Part shown: in pieces, positions 48,901 through 59,329 of the stretch
Numbering within the stretch: the stretch's first letter is position 1
How the letters are laid out: the number at the start of each line of letters is the position of its first letter
Source of the DNA: Alisma plantago-aquatica
Taxonomy: Eukaryota > Streptophyta > Magnoliopsida > Alismatales > Alismataceae
Direction: 5' to 3'
Length of the DNA stretch: 64,000 nt
Assembly (NCBI GenBank): GCA_963693085.1
Contig: OY856411.1
Location: forward strand, 68,251,001-68,315,000
Notes under the pieces: generated by a model
Database searches by the model: none
Seen by the model: only the letters and a program-made list of their open reading frames with translations
What the model was told of the DNA's origin: nothing
Position numbers and translations under genes: made by a program

Positions 48901-48909
48901 CCTTTTATA
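48901..48909 (-). promoter_or_regulatory. Putative internal TATA box before env-like frame
   Basis: The minus strand reads TATAAAAGG, 27 bases after the last palindrome of the 48936-49498 array and about 190 bases before the ATG at 48708. Confidence 0.5.
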
Positions 48910-48935
48910 ATTGAGTCTGTCGTTGTTGTCGCTTC

Positions 48936-49498
48936 GTCGATACCATCGACGGGGTGTCGATGGTATCGACACGTGTAGCACAATCTGTGTCTTTGCTAGT
49001 ATTGACGGTTTTTGATTTCTTGATGTGGGGGCCCGGATCGATGACGCGTCGATACTATCGACACAGGTCGATGGTATCGACCCATCCCACGAATCGACTT
49101 TCTTGATTTAGCAGTCGTCGTTGATTTCTTCTCACAGATCGGTGACGTGTCACGTCGATACTATTGATGTGAGTCGATGGTATCAACTTTGCATGGATCA
49201 ACTACCCTCACGAGGCCCGGGCGCTGCTTCCTTGCTGTTGTTGTGTTGATAACATTGACACGGTCGTCGATGGTATCGATTTCACTGAGACAAAATTTTC
49301 TATAAATCTTCAGGGATCTCATGGGTATCGACATCCTAGTCGATACTATCGACCTTGTGGCATCTGTTTCTTTGGCGTTCTTGTTGGTATGTTGATACCA
49401 TCGACGAGGCTGTCGATGGTATCGAATCAGAAAAATTTCTACAGCCGGTTCCCTGTACCCATGTCGCTACCATCGACACAATGGTTGATAGTATCGAC
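48936..49498 (-). promoter_or_regulatory. Seven-palindrome array between integrase and env-like frame
   Basis: Paired units at 48936-50/48956-70, 49048-62/49067-81, 49154-68/49173-87, 49245-59/49266-80, 49324-46, 49391-405/49412-26 and 49463-77/49484-98. The first is a perfect 15-bp inverted repeat (GTCGATACCATCGAC, loop GGGGT, GTCGATGGTATCGAC). Same motif as in the LTRs. No reading frame crosses the array. Confidence 0.88.
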
Positions 49499-49673
49499 TC
49501 TGCCTCTGTCCTGCACACTGAACAAATGATCAAGGTATCATTTTTACACTAAAAATGAAATTAAATCAAACTAACTTGCAAATGTAGAAGAACATGAAGA
49601 AACTACCAATGGTTGGGTTGCCTCCCAACAAGCGCTCTTCTTTAACGTCTTAGGCTAGACAAAATCAAGCTCA

Positions 49674-50930
49674 TCATGCCTCCTTAAGTGCTATGAGTTT
49701 GACCTCATGCACCTTCCCCGTATAGTCCTCGATAGAGTACAGCTTCAACCACTGACCATTAACTAGAAATGTTGCCTCTCCATCGTGCACCATGATGGCA
49801 CCATGCGGCCGTACTTCTTCCACAACAAAAGGTCCACTCCACTGAGATTTCAATTTCCTGGGATGCAGCTTCAACCTCGAGTTGAACAATAACACACGAT
49901 CTCCCTTTTTTAACGAATGTACTTGAATGTGTCGATCATGAATTAGTTTTGTCCTATTTTTGTAAATTCGTGAGTTCTCATATGCGCTCATCCTCAGCTC
50001 ATCTAACTCATTGAGCTCTACCATTCACTTCTTCCCTGCCTCATCATAAGTCAAATTAAGCTTCCTTAGCGCCCAGTGTGCCTTGTGTTCCAGCTCTACC
50101 GATAGATGGAAGGCTCGCCCATAGGCCAACCTAAAAGGCGTAGTGCCTATAGGTGTCTTATACGTGGTGCTATACACCCATAATGCATCCGGTAGCAAAG
50201 TACTCTAATTCTTTCTTGTTGACGCCACAGTGCACTCCAAAATTTTTTTGATTTCTCTATTTGACACCTCGACCTGCCCTTGTGTCTGCGGGTGGTACGG
50301 GGTACTGACATTATGCTTCACCCTGTACTTTCTTAACAATGCAGCAAACTTTTGATTCTTGAAATGGGTGCCTCCATCACTAATAATCATCCTTGGCACA
50401 CCAAATCTGCAGAAAATGTGAACTTTTACAAACCTGCACACTACAGTAGTGTCGTTAGTCCTTGTGGGTATTGCCTCTACCCACTTCGATACATAATCAA
50501 CAGTAAGTAAAATGTACAAATTAGAGTTCGAGGACACAAGGGATCCCATAAAATCGATGCCCCAAAGATCAAATACCTCAACTTCTTGAAATACGTTGAG
50601 GGGCATCTCTTGTCGCTTAGAAATATTACCTACCCTTTGACAGGAATCACATCTTTGCACATATTCATATGCATCCTGGAAGAGTGTAGGCCAATAAAGA
50701 CCACTCTCTAGCACCTTGGACGCCATTCTGGAGCTTGCATGATGACCACCAGCTAGTAGTGTATGACAATGACTAAGTACACTGTCATATTCTATCTCTG
50801 GTACACACCTGCGCAAAACGTCATCCTTGCATTGCTTCAACAAAATGGGATCATCCCAGAAATAATATCTCAAAGAATGGAAAATTTTCTTTTTCTCCTG
50901 ATAAGTCCAATCACCTGGGATTATTTTACA
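49674..50930 (-). pseudogene. int: Athila integrase, decayed
   Basis: Integrase joins element DNA to the chromosome. The frame at 50205-50873 (222 codons) keeps the zinc domain (HCH near residues 35-37, HH at 44-45, CDSC at 75-78) and the DDE core. D107 (GIDFMG), D166 (ISDGGTHF) and E202 (QVEVSNRE) have the canonical 35 residues between the last two. A TAG near 50205 and a TGA near 50025 interrupt the C-terminal part, both at positions where relatives have Trp. The last piece (49674-50024) ends with a GDRVLLF...LKSQWSGPFVV region typical of the gypsy integrase C terminus. A frameshift and stop near 50950 separate it from RNase H. Confidence 0.9.
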
Positions 50931-50974
50931 GACGAGATAATTAACAATATATGAAAACCATGGATCCTTGGATT

Positions 50975-52975
50975 TTACAGAAAGGATTTCTCATCAGGGA
51001 ATGTCTCGGTCATGGGTATATTAATGTCCTTCTCATCTACCCGTTCTAACCTAGACAAGTGGTCCGCAACCACATTTTCAATCCCCGCCTTATCTTTAAT
51101 TTCAATGTCAAATTCTTGTGACAATAAGATCCACCTAATCAATCGAGGTTTGGAATCTTTCTTTTCCATTAAATATTTTATGACGGCGTAGTGAATCCAT
51201 ACCACAAATTTTGACCCTACTAGGTATTGCCGAAATTTTTCGAATGCAAAAACGACGGCGAGAAGTTCCTTTTCAGTTGTGGTGTCGTTAAGTTGTGCTT
51301 CGTTTAAAGTCTTGGATGCATAGAAAATCACAGTGGGTTTATTTTCAAAACTTTGCCCGAGAACAGCCCCTACCGCAAAATCCGAAGCATCGCACATTAG
51401 CTCAAAAGGCTTTGACCAATCTGGCATTTGAACAACCGGTGCAGAAATCAACTTTTCTTTGAGTACATTAAAAGCATGTAAATATTTTTCATTGAAATCA
51501 AATATCGCATGTTTCTCAAAAAGTTCCGATAATGGTTTAGCGATTTTCGAGAAATCTTTAATAAATTGGCGGTAAAATCTTGCATGACTGAGAAAAATTT
51601 GTACCCCTTTAATCGAATTAGGTGGGGGTAATTTTGAAATAACCTCAATCTTGACCGGATCCACCTCCAGCCCCTTGCTAGACACCTTGTGTCCAAGCAC
51701 AATTCCCTCACTAACCATCATATGACACTTTTCCCAATTGAGAACTAAATGTGTGTCCTCACATCATTAAAAACTTTATCCAAATTATACAAGCACTCAT
51801 CAAATGACGCACCATAGATAGAAAAAATCATCCATGAAGACCTCTAAACAGTGCTCAACCATATCAGAAAAAATAGCGAGCATGCAGCGCTGAAAGGTGG
51901 CTGGTGCGTTACACAAACCGAAAGGCATACGGCGATATGAGAAGGTTCTGTAAGGACAAGTGAAGGTAGACTTCTCTTGGTCCTTAGGATCAATGGAGAT
52001 CTGATTGTAGCCAGAATAGCCGTCTAAAAAGCAAAAATGAGATCGACCAGCCAGTCACTCTAAGATTTGATCGATGAACGGAAGAGGAAAATGATCTTTT
52101 AACGTAGCAGAGTTCAATCGACGGTAGTCAATGCACACAGGACACCCAGTTACCAGTCGGGTTGTGACCGGATCATTTAATAAGTTGTGAGTGATAGTGA
52201 TTCCCCCCTTTTTAGGGACTACCTGTGTGGGGCTTACCCACGTCGAATCGGAGATAGCATAAATGATGCATGCAGAAAGGAGCTTGATCACCTCCTTCTT
52301 GACTACCTCCATCATGCTTGGATTGAGTCTATGTTGTGGCTGGATTACAGGTTTGGCTCCTTCCTTGAGTCGGATCTTGTGCTGGCAAAGTGTAGGGGAA
52401 ATCCCCTTGATATCAGCAATTGACCACCCGAATGCACCACGGTGGTTCTTCAGCATGATCATCAATTGCTCCTCTTCATCGGCACTCGGATATGCCGAAA
52501 TAATCACTGGTAGTCTTTCACCCTTGGCTAAGAATGTATCCTTGAAATGGGGAGGCAGTGGCTTCAGTTCTAACTCTGGTGAACTAATCAATGATGATTG
52601 AAGTGGTGATGGGAGGGTCCCAAGATCTTCATAATACTTGGCATAGTAGTACGGAAGCACTTTAAGCATTTTGATGCATTCTTGTAATGACTTGCTTCTC
52701 ATCCACTCATGCATTATGTTGACAAGGCAAGCTGCAATGAGCAATTTTGGATAGGCGTCAAGGACCGAACTTGCTATTGCATCATCTTCAGTAGAAAATG
52801 GAATTTCCTCCTCTTCATCATTTGGGTACCCCACAACTCTACAAAGAGAAACAACCTTAGTTTGTTCCATAATATCTACAGCCAGTGTCCCCTTATCTAC
52901 CTTGGTCATTACATGAGCCTTGTCTAAAAATGGCTTCCCTAGACAAAGAGAAATATTCTGATCAAAATATTTCAC
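50975..52975 (-). pseudogene. pol: Athila reverse transcriptase and RNase H, decayed
   Basis: The frame at 52055-52975 carries the N-terminal RT region (GAFGWSIADIKGISP, HKIRLKEGAKPVIQPQHRLN, CIDYRRLNSATLKDHFPLPF) and ends at a TGA near 52055. The next piece has LDGYSGYNQI, FTCPYRTFSYRRMPFGLCNA and the catalytic FMDD (MDD codons at 51827-51835). It is then frameshifted in a T run beside the FMDD motif and shifted again near 51760. From 51721 the frame is open through the RT thumb and RNase H ([44 protein letters not shown]) to 50975. Clear gypsy RT; not functional. Confidence 0.92.
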
Positions 52976-53464
52976 CAGGCGACACTATTCCTTTGCCTTT
53001 GATTGTGTTATACTTGGGGGCATAACTATTTCAAATCGGTCATCTGTGATTCCCAATGTCATACGGCCTCTTCCCATCTCAAGTATCATATATGCAGTAG
53101 CTTGGAAGGGTCTTCCAAGGAGTATCTCATTTCCTTATTCATCTTGCATTTCCATTACCACAAAATCTACTGGACATACAAACATGTCAACTTTAACTAA
53201 AACATCCTCACAAATACCATACGGCTTAACCACTGAATTGTCCACTAACTGATTCTTCATGTTGCTTTGTCTCGATTCTTTAAGTCCCAGCTTCTTGAAA
53301 GTAGAAAGAGGCATCAAGTTGATACTTTCCCCAGAGTCACACAATGCTTCGCTGAACTTCACCTTACTGATGTAACATGAAATATTGAAGCAGCCCGCAT
53401 CTTGTCTTTTAGGTGGTAATGTGCCCATGATGAAGTTGTTCACTTGCTCCTTAAGAACCACCAC
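52976..53464 (-). pseudogene. pro: Athila aspartic protease region
   Basis: The frame 53135-53464 contains KFSEALCDSGESINLMPL with the retropepsin DSG triad, preceded by the usual LPPKRQDAGCFNISC lead. After a stop at about 53135 the frame goes on with EILLGRPFQATA. A TAA at about 53465-53467 splits it from gag. Confidence 0.85.
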
Positions 53465-55136
53465 TTATGTATCAGGAATCTTCCTCTTCTTTGTGATTAT
53501 ATCTTTCAGAAACATTCCATAAGAGGGTATCTTCTCTATTGCTTCTAACAGTGGAATGTTGACAGAAAGTTTCCTAAAGCTATCTAGGAACTTCTTGAAC
53601 TGAGCGTCCACTTTCTTGGCCTTCAAACTGTTTAGATATGGGACTAGGACAATCTGTGCCCACTGATGTGGCGGCACATATGGTGTCCTCTTTTGTGTCT
53701 CTCCCTCAGCAATGGGTTCTGGTGTGGTCTCCTCTACCACACCCTCTATCGGCACTGTGATTGTAACCTCCTCTGTGGCCTCACCTGTGGTTTCTAGTTG
53801 GGGTGTGCTCGGTTCATCGGCCCTGGGGTTTAAAATCTTCTTTCCACTCCGTAACAGAATTTCCTTGGCTTGCTGATTTCCTCCTAGAACATTTGTATTT
53901 CCAGGAAAACCTTGTTGTGTTGGCTTTTTTAGATTTGCTATCTCAGCTGCCATCTGCGCTAACGATGTCTCTATAGTTCTCATCTGAGTCTCATGACTTT
54001 GTAAGGTATGCCCAAATTGATTCATAAATTCTCCATGTTGACCAAACATGCTCATGAGTTCTTAATTCTACTTGATTACTTTATTGAGCAACTCATTTCT
54101 CTTGTCCTCTGCCGACGATTGTGGTTTTGCATCAGGGTCCTGTAGGAAATTGTTTGGGTCCTTCCATGAAAATTTCTTATCTTTCCTCCAAGAATAATCA
54201 TTTTTTATGTACCCATGTTGTTGGCGCATAAATTTCGCATGTGCTTCATCATCAGATTCGACGTCTTCCTTTGCTAGCAATTTCTTGGCTAAAAGTTCCA
54301 TCTTCTCATTCAGTTCCTTGATGGTCTTTGACTCACCTACAACTCGAACATGTTATGGTGCATCTCTATCACCCAAGACTACTTTTTTGTCATATTCTTC
54401 AAGATCTCCCAACACCTAGTGCCAGTGTTGTTCAAGAAGAACCCCGAACCTGCTGAATCCAGGTTGCTTCTATCATGCTCAAAAAGAGAAAATAGAAAAT
54501 CTTGACATGTTTGTCCTTATCCAGCCCATGATGTGGGCACCTCCTCAGCATTATCTGAAAACATTCCCACGTCTCAGAATACGTCTCCCCAACTTTCTGG
54601 CTGAAGTTGTGGATCTTTCTTACAAGATCATTAGTCTTCTCAGGCAGAAAAAATCTCTCGAAGAACACCTCGACCATATGATCCCACGACTACACATACT
54701 CGTCGTGTAAGTTATGCAGCTATTCTCGAGCATTTCCCACTACTGAGCTAGGAAATGATTTCAAATAGAGCGTCTCTTGCAGGAACCTATCGATTTTGAT
54801 CATATCACAGTTCTCCACGAACTGGATAATGTGAGTCATCGGATCTTCATTTTTATGTCTGTGAAATGCATTTGATTTAACTAAATTTATTAGGCCTGGA
54901 TCGATCTTATAATTGGGAATGTTGATAGTCTGCCTCTTGATCGGCCCTTTCGATACAGATGCAGAAGATGCCTTGATCTTCTCCCAGATTGTCTATTCCT
55001 CAACCATAGCTTCTGGTTCAGAGTCTGAATCTATATCCTCAGGTTGATCTTGAATGTTGTTCTCCTCGTCATATGATCCCCAGAACGGGACCTCTAGTGA
55101 TGACAGTGCGTAGTCTATACTACGCGTCTTCACCAT
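53465..55136 (-). pseudogene. gag: Athila gag, decayed
   Basis: Gag builds the particle. The first ATG after the PBS is at 55136 (MVKTRSIDYALSSLEVPFWG). The retrotransposon gag core runs through IKRQTINIPNYKIDPGLINL and the conserved KTNDLVRKIHNFSQKVGETYSE block (54432-54677). Further pieces at 54068-54301 and 53465-54055 have a helical HETQMRTIETSLAQM segment and a Pro/Thr/Glu-rich linker. No CCHC knuckle is seen. At least five stops interrupt it, including a TAG near 54994 at MVEE-stop-TIWEKI. Confidence 0.85.
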
Positions 55137-55298
55137 GCACTGGTACCTGCAAGATAATAAATTTGATTCAGTAAAGTGCTAGACGATTTCCCAATATGAA
55201 AGATGAACGATGAATTTCAAAAATAAAATAAAAAATAAAAAATAAAATGTGGCCTAGAGTGTCCGCTTGCAGCACTCGTAGTGCCGACATTTGTCGTG

Positions 55299-55316
55299 TC
55301 CCCGGCAACGGCGCCA
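55299..55316 (-). promoter_or_regulatory. Primer-binding site of H (tRNA-Asp)
   Basis: The plus strand reads TCCCCGGCAACGGCGCCA, all 18 bases identical to the 3' end of plant tRNA-Asp(GUC); the element strand is complementary. It lies six bases inside the LTR. Confidence 0.95.
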
Positions 55317-55322
55317 AAAACA

Positions 55323-56918
55323 TGACACGATTTTACTGTGTGTATAACGCAAGTGTACGCGTCAGAGTAATATAGGCCTTGTGAGGCCCGAGTTGAACAC
55401 AGGGACACTTAACTGTCAGTAGACTACTTACTAACTACTCGCGATCAGCTAGGCCGATTAAAATGGTTTGAGAGTTGATTGGAAAATAAAAGAAAAACAA
55501 AAGAAAACAAAGCAATCGATTAAATGTTTAGTTTAATCAAATTAGATGGGAATCTTTAGGATTGTGGTTTCACCGCAGGTTCTCATTGTATTCTATATAG
55601 TTAATCACACCCATCTCTCATTCCAAGCAGTGGCCTGTAGTCAAAATTGTTCACTATCGTGATACAATTCACTACCTAAATCTAGGTCGGTTCCACGGTC
55701 GTAGTAACCTATACCCTAAACTAGGTGCATGAAGACCATACTCTAGGTTTCCACCATTAACCATACATCACCTTGTTCAAGGGATTTATTAATTAATGTG
55801 AATTTTGTCTCTTTTCAATCGTTCATTCTTCTTTCAAAGTAATTAAAGGCATTATATTATCATTAGGGTGATCAATCATAATGATATAATGGAGAAAACA
55901 AAATCATACCATGGTTTTAAGAGACAAAATATGAATTACTATGATAAAAACGTCATACAACAATTACACGGGCTACTCCCAGTCCTAAATACGAAGGGGA
56001 TTAGCCCCACATGTTCATCTCAACGCAAGACATGATGGAAGAAGGGAAAAACATGGAGAAACATGAATGAAAGTGATGTAAACCCCTGAATGGAGAAGAC
56101 ACGAGCGTTCCTCAACGTAGAGTGCACAATCTACAGCCTTCTAGCGGTGGAAAACATCTTCTACAGCTCTCGGAATGGTCAGGGCATGCTTCTGGGCTCC
56201 GTTCTCCTCTCCACACCTCCTCGGGACTTGTGTAGTGGCTAATGATGTGATAGATTTCTCCTGGCCACCGTCATTAGTTATAAACACCAAATTAGATCGT
56301 TGAAATATCACCACCATTGGATTCGGACCGATCTGGAACAAAAACTAATCTACCGGTGTCGATACCATCGACGCGAGTCGACGGTATCGACAAGTTATCT
56401 TTGTTCTCTGACGCTCCGGCTGATGCAGACTCGATACCATCGACTCGAGTTGATGGTATTGACACCTTTAGGCATCAGTTTTGTCACCTTTCTGACACTG
56501 AAGTTGTAGAATGTTGATAGTATTGACTTTTGTGTCGATAGTATCGGCAGGTTGATTGTTGGCTCGCTGAAGGTATCTCGATACCATCGACTTCAATGTC
56601 GATAGTATCGACTCATCTTGTCTCCTTGTGGATGTCTCACTGTGACTGTGACGATACCATCGACACAGGTTGATGGTATCGATAGCTGTGTATACTCATT
56701 TTTTCTTGAAATTGCAAGGCAGAACCAAATCAGCTAAGCTAAAACCCATTATTATAATCATGTATACTCATAAAGATAAAAGATGAGAGATTTGATACAA
56801 AATGAGATTATAGACTAAAGTAAGTAAATTATGTGATACTAATCCACAAAAGTGACTAATGAACACATAAAATGCATGTAAAACAAGTCTATAAATGTGA
56901 CTCAAAATCATCGCATCA
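55323..56918 (-). repeat. 5' LTR of Athila H
   Basis: 1596 bp; TGATGCGATG...CGTGTCA in element sense. Most differences I saw from 43894-45483 are transitions. Confidence 0.95.
56358..56683 (-). promoter_or_regulatory. Five-palindrome array in 5' LTR of H
   Basis: Counterpart of 44923-45248; the first unit is GTCGATACCATCGAC (56358-72) with GTCGACGGTATCGAC (56377-91), and the last ends with GTTGATGGTATCGAT at 56669-56683. Confidence 0.85.
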
Positions 56919-56923
56919 GAACC
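56919..56923. repeat. Target-site duplication of Athila H, right
   Basis: GAACC, matching 43889-43893. Confidence 0.92.
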
Positions 56924-57067
56924 CTCCTATTATATTCCTTCTATATTCAAAATGCCTAAATATGTTTACAATTCACATACTCACTATTACTGATGCATAC
57001 CTTTCATTTCTTTTTTTTCTAGGTGTTGTTCCCAAACCACACATGTGTAGGTATCTTAGAGGACTAT
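56924..57067 (+). repeat. Candidate G LTR, segment 2
   Basis: Short AT-rich stretch between H and the solo LTR, joined to 43893 once H is removed. It ends with the target site ACTAT of the solo LTR. Confidence 0.4.
57063..57067. repeat. Target-site duplication of solo LTR, left
   Basis: ACTAT, repeated at 58536-58540. Confidence 0.9.
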
Positions 57068-58535
57068 TGTTGACCCACAGTCTAAATTGATTAAACTCTT
57101 GTTTTGAAGATGACTAAACTATTCCACATATTTGTGTTTGATTCTTCTACTTGTGTGGTTTTAGATTAGATAGGACACACTCTAGATGCCTAAATTTGCA
57201 CATCCTAAGTTGGAGAAATCAAGTGATACATGTATAAAGATCAAGATTGAAGAAAAAAATAGTTTTCTCCATATATCTTTGATGTAAATCACTTGTAGTG
57301 ATTGTGTGACTTGTAATTAAGATTAAGGAAAATTTGGAGCACTTAATTAAAATATATAAACACTTCTTGGATATTTATCAAAAGTTATTACAGGTTGTCT
57401 TCTCAGTTGAGTTTATCTTGGTGAAAACTCAGCTGATAGGCTGTCCGACTTTTGACAAATGCCCAGGGTCAAATGAGTTTGTCCTGGTGACAACTCAATC
57501 GACACCTGCACTTTGACTTGTCATACAGTGTCGTCGGTCAACTTTCACAAAAGGCAACTCAATCAAAAAATTATATGGTAAAGTGTAGAAAAGTGTTTCT
57601 AGCCGTTGGAGTGTTGTAAAAGTTGAAAATATATTTGTTGGAACATATAAAATGGCTATAACTTGATCATAAGTGCCTCTATTGGCTAGTAGGAAACCTC
57701 AACTATAATTCATACCATTAGGATTGTTTCCATGGTTAGCCAAGCACTGTGAAGGTCCCTATATTATGGTTGAGGGAGATTTGACTCCTAAGAGCCTCCA
57801 TCCACTCTCATGAGCTTAAATACTTGATACATCTATTAAAGTGAGTAGGATATTTGTAAGAGAGATAGTCCTACATGTATATCTTGTGAGGATCTTGCTT
57901 CCTCCACCTCTCAATCTCTCTCTACCATGAAGATGAATATTTTTTTCTCTTATCTAAGAGAGGTGGAGAAGAAGAAGGGAAGAAGTCCCTTGGTCAAAGA
58001 TTATCCTTGGTGAAGGTGAAATCAAAGGTGGAAGATACAAGTCAAGAGTGGGTAAATCCTTGAAGGCAGAAGACTTGTTGCAAGAGTGGGTAAGTCCTTA
58101 GAGAAGGTAGAAGACTCACAGCAAGAATAGGTAAGTCCTTGGCAAGGTAGAATACTCTTGGTCATGGATAGGTAAGTCCTTTGCAAGGTTATTGGCTCGA
58201 TTTGAAAAGAAATTCTAGGTACCCTTGACCTATAAAAGGGATGTCTTATGTTGTAACTCTTATAATGGAATACAAGGAGTGAGACATGATTGGAAATCCT
58301 AAAGGTTGACCTCTCTAGATAGTGGATGTACATCTCCTAAGATTGGAACCACCACAAATAACCTATGTTATCTTGTGCTCGTTCAATCTCTTTCTCCCTC
58401 TCTATGCATGTTTTGTTGCACTCAAAGTTCATACTTGTAATAATATCTTAAAAATATCTTGAAGGTCTAGTGACTTTTGTTTAAGTGATTTTAGCTCTAT
58501 TCACCCCACCTGTAGATCCCATTATAGATCCAACA
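57068..58535 (+). mobile_element. Element I: solo Sirevirus-type LTR
   Basis: 1468 bp, TGTTGACCC...GATCCAACA, flanked by ACTAT on both sides with no PBS or internal sequence. That is the product expected from recombination between two LTRs. It is homologous along its length to the LTRs of F but clearly diverged. It keeps a 12-bp palindrome TCAGTTGAGTTT/AAACTCAGCTGA (57403-14/57425-36). Confidence 0.92.
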
Positions 58536-58540
58536 ACTAT
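58536..58540. repeat. Target-site duplication of solo LTR, right
   Basis: ACTAT directly after ...CCAACA. Confidence 0.9.
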
Positions 58541-58782
58541 GAATCAGGAAGTGAGTTTGCATGAGTGTGAAGTTGAGGATAGCTTGGGACGGCAAGGTTT
58601 CCCTCTACAACTTTCCTTATGTGTACTTAGTTGAAGTTTTAGTTTGTAATACCATCCTTTATGGTGAGCAACAGATGTACATATTGTAACTTTGTATTAC
58701 TTATTTTTATATTGAATCACCTTTGCATGTCTTTTATATCATGCTATTTGACGAAATCCCCTCTCGAGTCCCACTCTTTACA
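58541..58782 (+). repeat. Candidate G LTR, segment 3 (LTR 3' end)
   Basis: Ends CACTCTTTACA, three bases before a perfect PBS. It must therefore be the 3' end of a plus-strand 5' LTR whose upstream part lies left of the solo LTR. Confidence 0.7.
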
Positions 58783-58785
58783 ATA

Positions 58786-58797
58786 TGGTATCAGAGC
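58786..58797 (+). promoter_or_regulatory. Primer-binding site of G
   Basis: TGGTATCAGAGC, complementary to initiator-Met tRNA. Confidence 0.85.
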
Positions 58798-59329
58798 CTA
58801 AGAAGTAGATGACTTGACTATATCAAGTTATCCCATGTCATTCTTTAATTAGGTAGGTGACCCTTAGAAGTTGTTGATGTGATTATTACTTTGTAGTGGA
58901 GTAACAAATAAGGTTTCAATCCCTATCTAGCCCAATTATTTCCAATCCCCAAACTAGTGATGTAGTTAGGCTTAGCTTTGTATAATGCTAGTTATACCTA
59001 CCCTTTTGTGGAGGTGTAGTTTTCTCTACGTAAGGGTTGACTCTTCTAGTTATCAGCCACCACCTCTCATCCTATGGGAAGATAGTCCAACTAATATATA
59101 TAATATGTTGGTTTAAATATATAGAGTTTGCTTAGTCCTAATTCCCACATTGAGCCCTTTTCTTTGTGGTTTTTCTAGTATGCCTCACATATATCCGTTG
59201 TGCATATTGAGCATGCATGGATGACAAATGGAAATCCCTAATATAAGCAAAATCTTCTTATAGAGTTCACCTCTTGAACCTTCATATTGGATTAGGTTTA
59301 TCTAGTGATCAAGATTAGTGAATGACATC
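58798..59329 (+). other. Start of G interior, non-coding
   Basis: About 530 bases after the PBS without a recognisable frame, stopping at the LTR-like element K. Confidence 0.45.

Larger units (their letters stand above)
43894..56918 (-). mobile_element. Element H: full-length Athila-type Ty3/gypsy element
   Basis: 13,025 bp with LTRs at 43894-45483 and 55323-56918, perfect GAACC duplication, tRNA-Asp PBS (55299-55316) and PPT (45484-45493). Minus-strand order is gag, protease, RT, RNase H, integrase, then an env-like frame. RT before integrase is the gypsy order; the tRNA-Asp PBS and post-integrase frame point to Athila. Stretches of the LTR pair I compared differ at about one base in 15-25, so age is intermediate between D and F. 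Single-base stops and a few frameshifts inactivate every frame. Confidence 0.95.

Noticed and set aside
48936..49498. CRISPR array or MITEs
   Set aside because: Repeats are palindromic units separated by uneven, unrelated spacers inside a plant retroelement, with no target duplications around each unit.
55299..55316. tRNA-Asp gene
   Set aside because: The match stops after 18 bases; no anticodon or D arm upstream.
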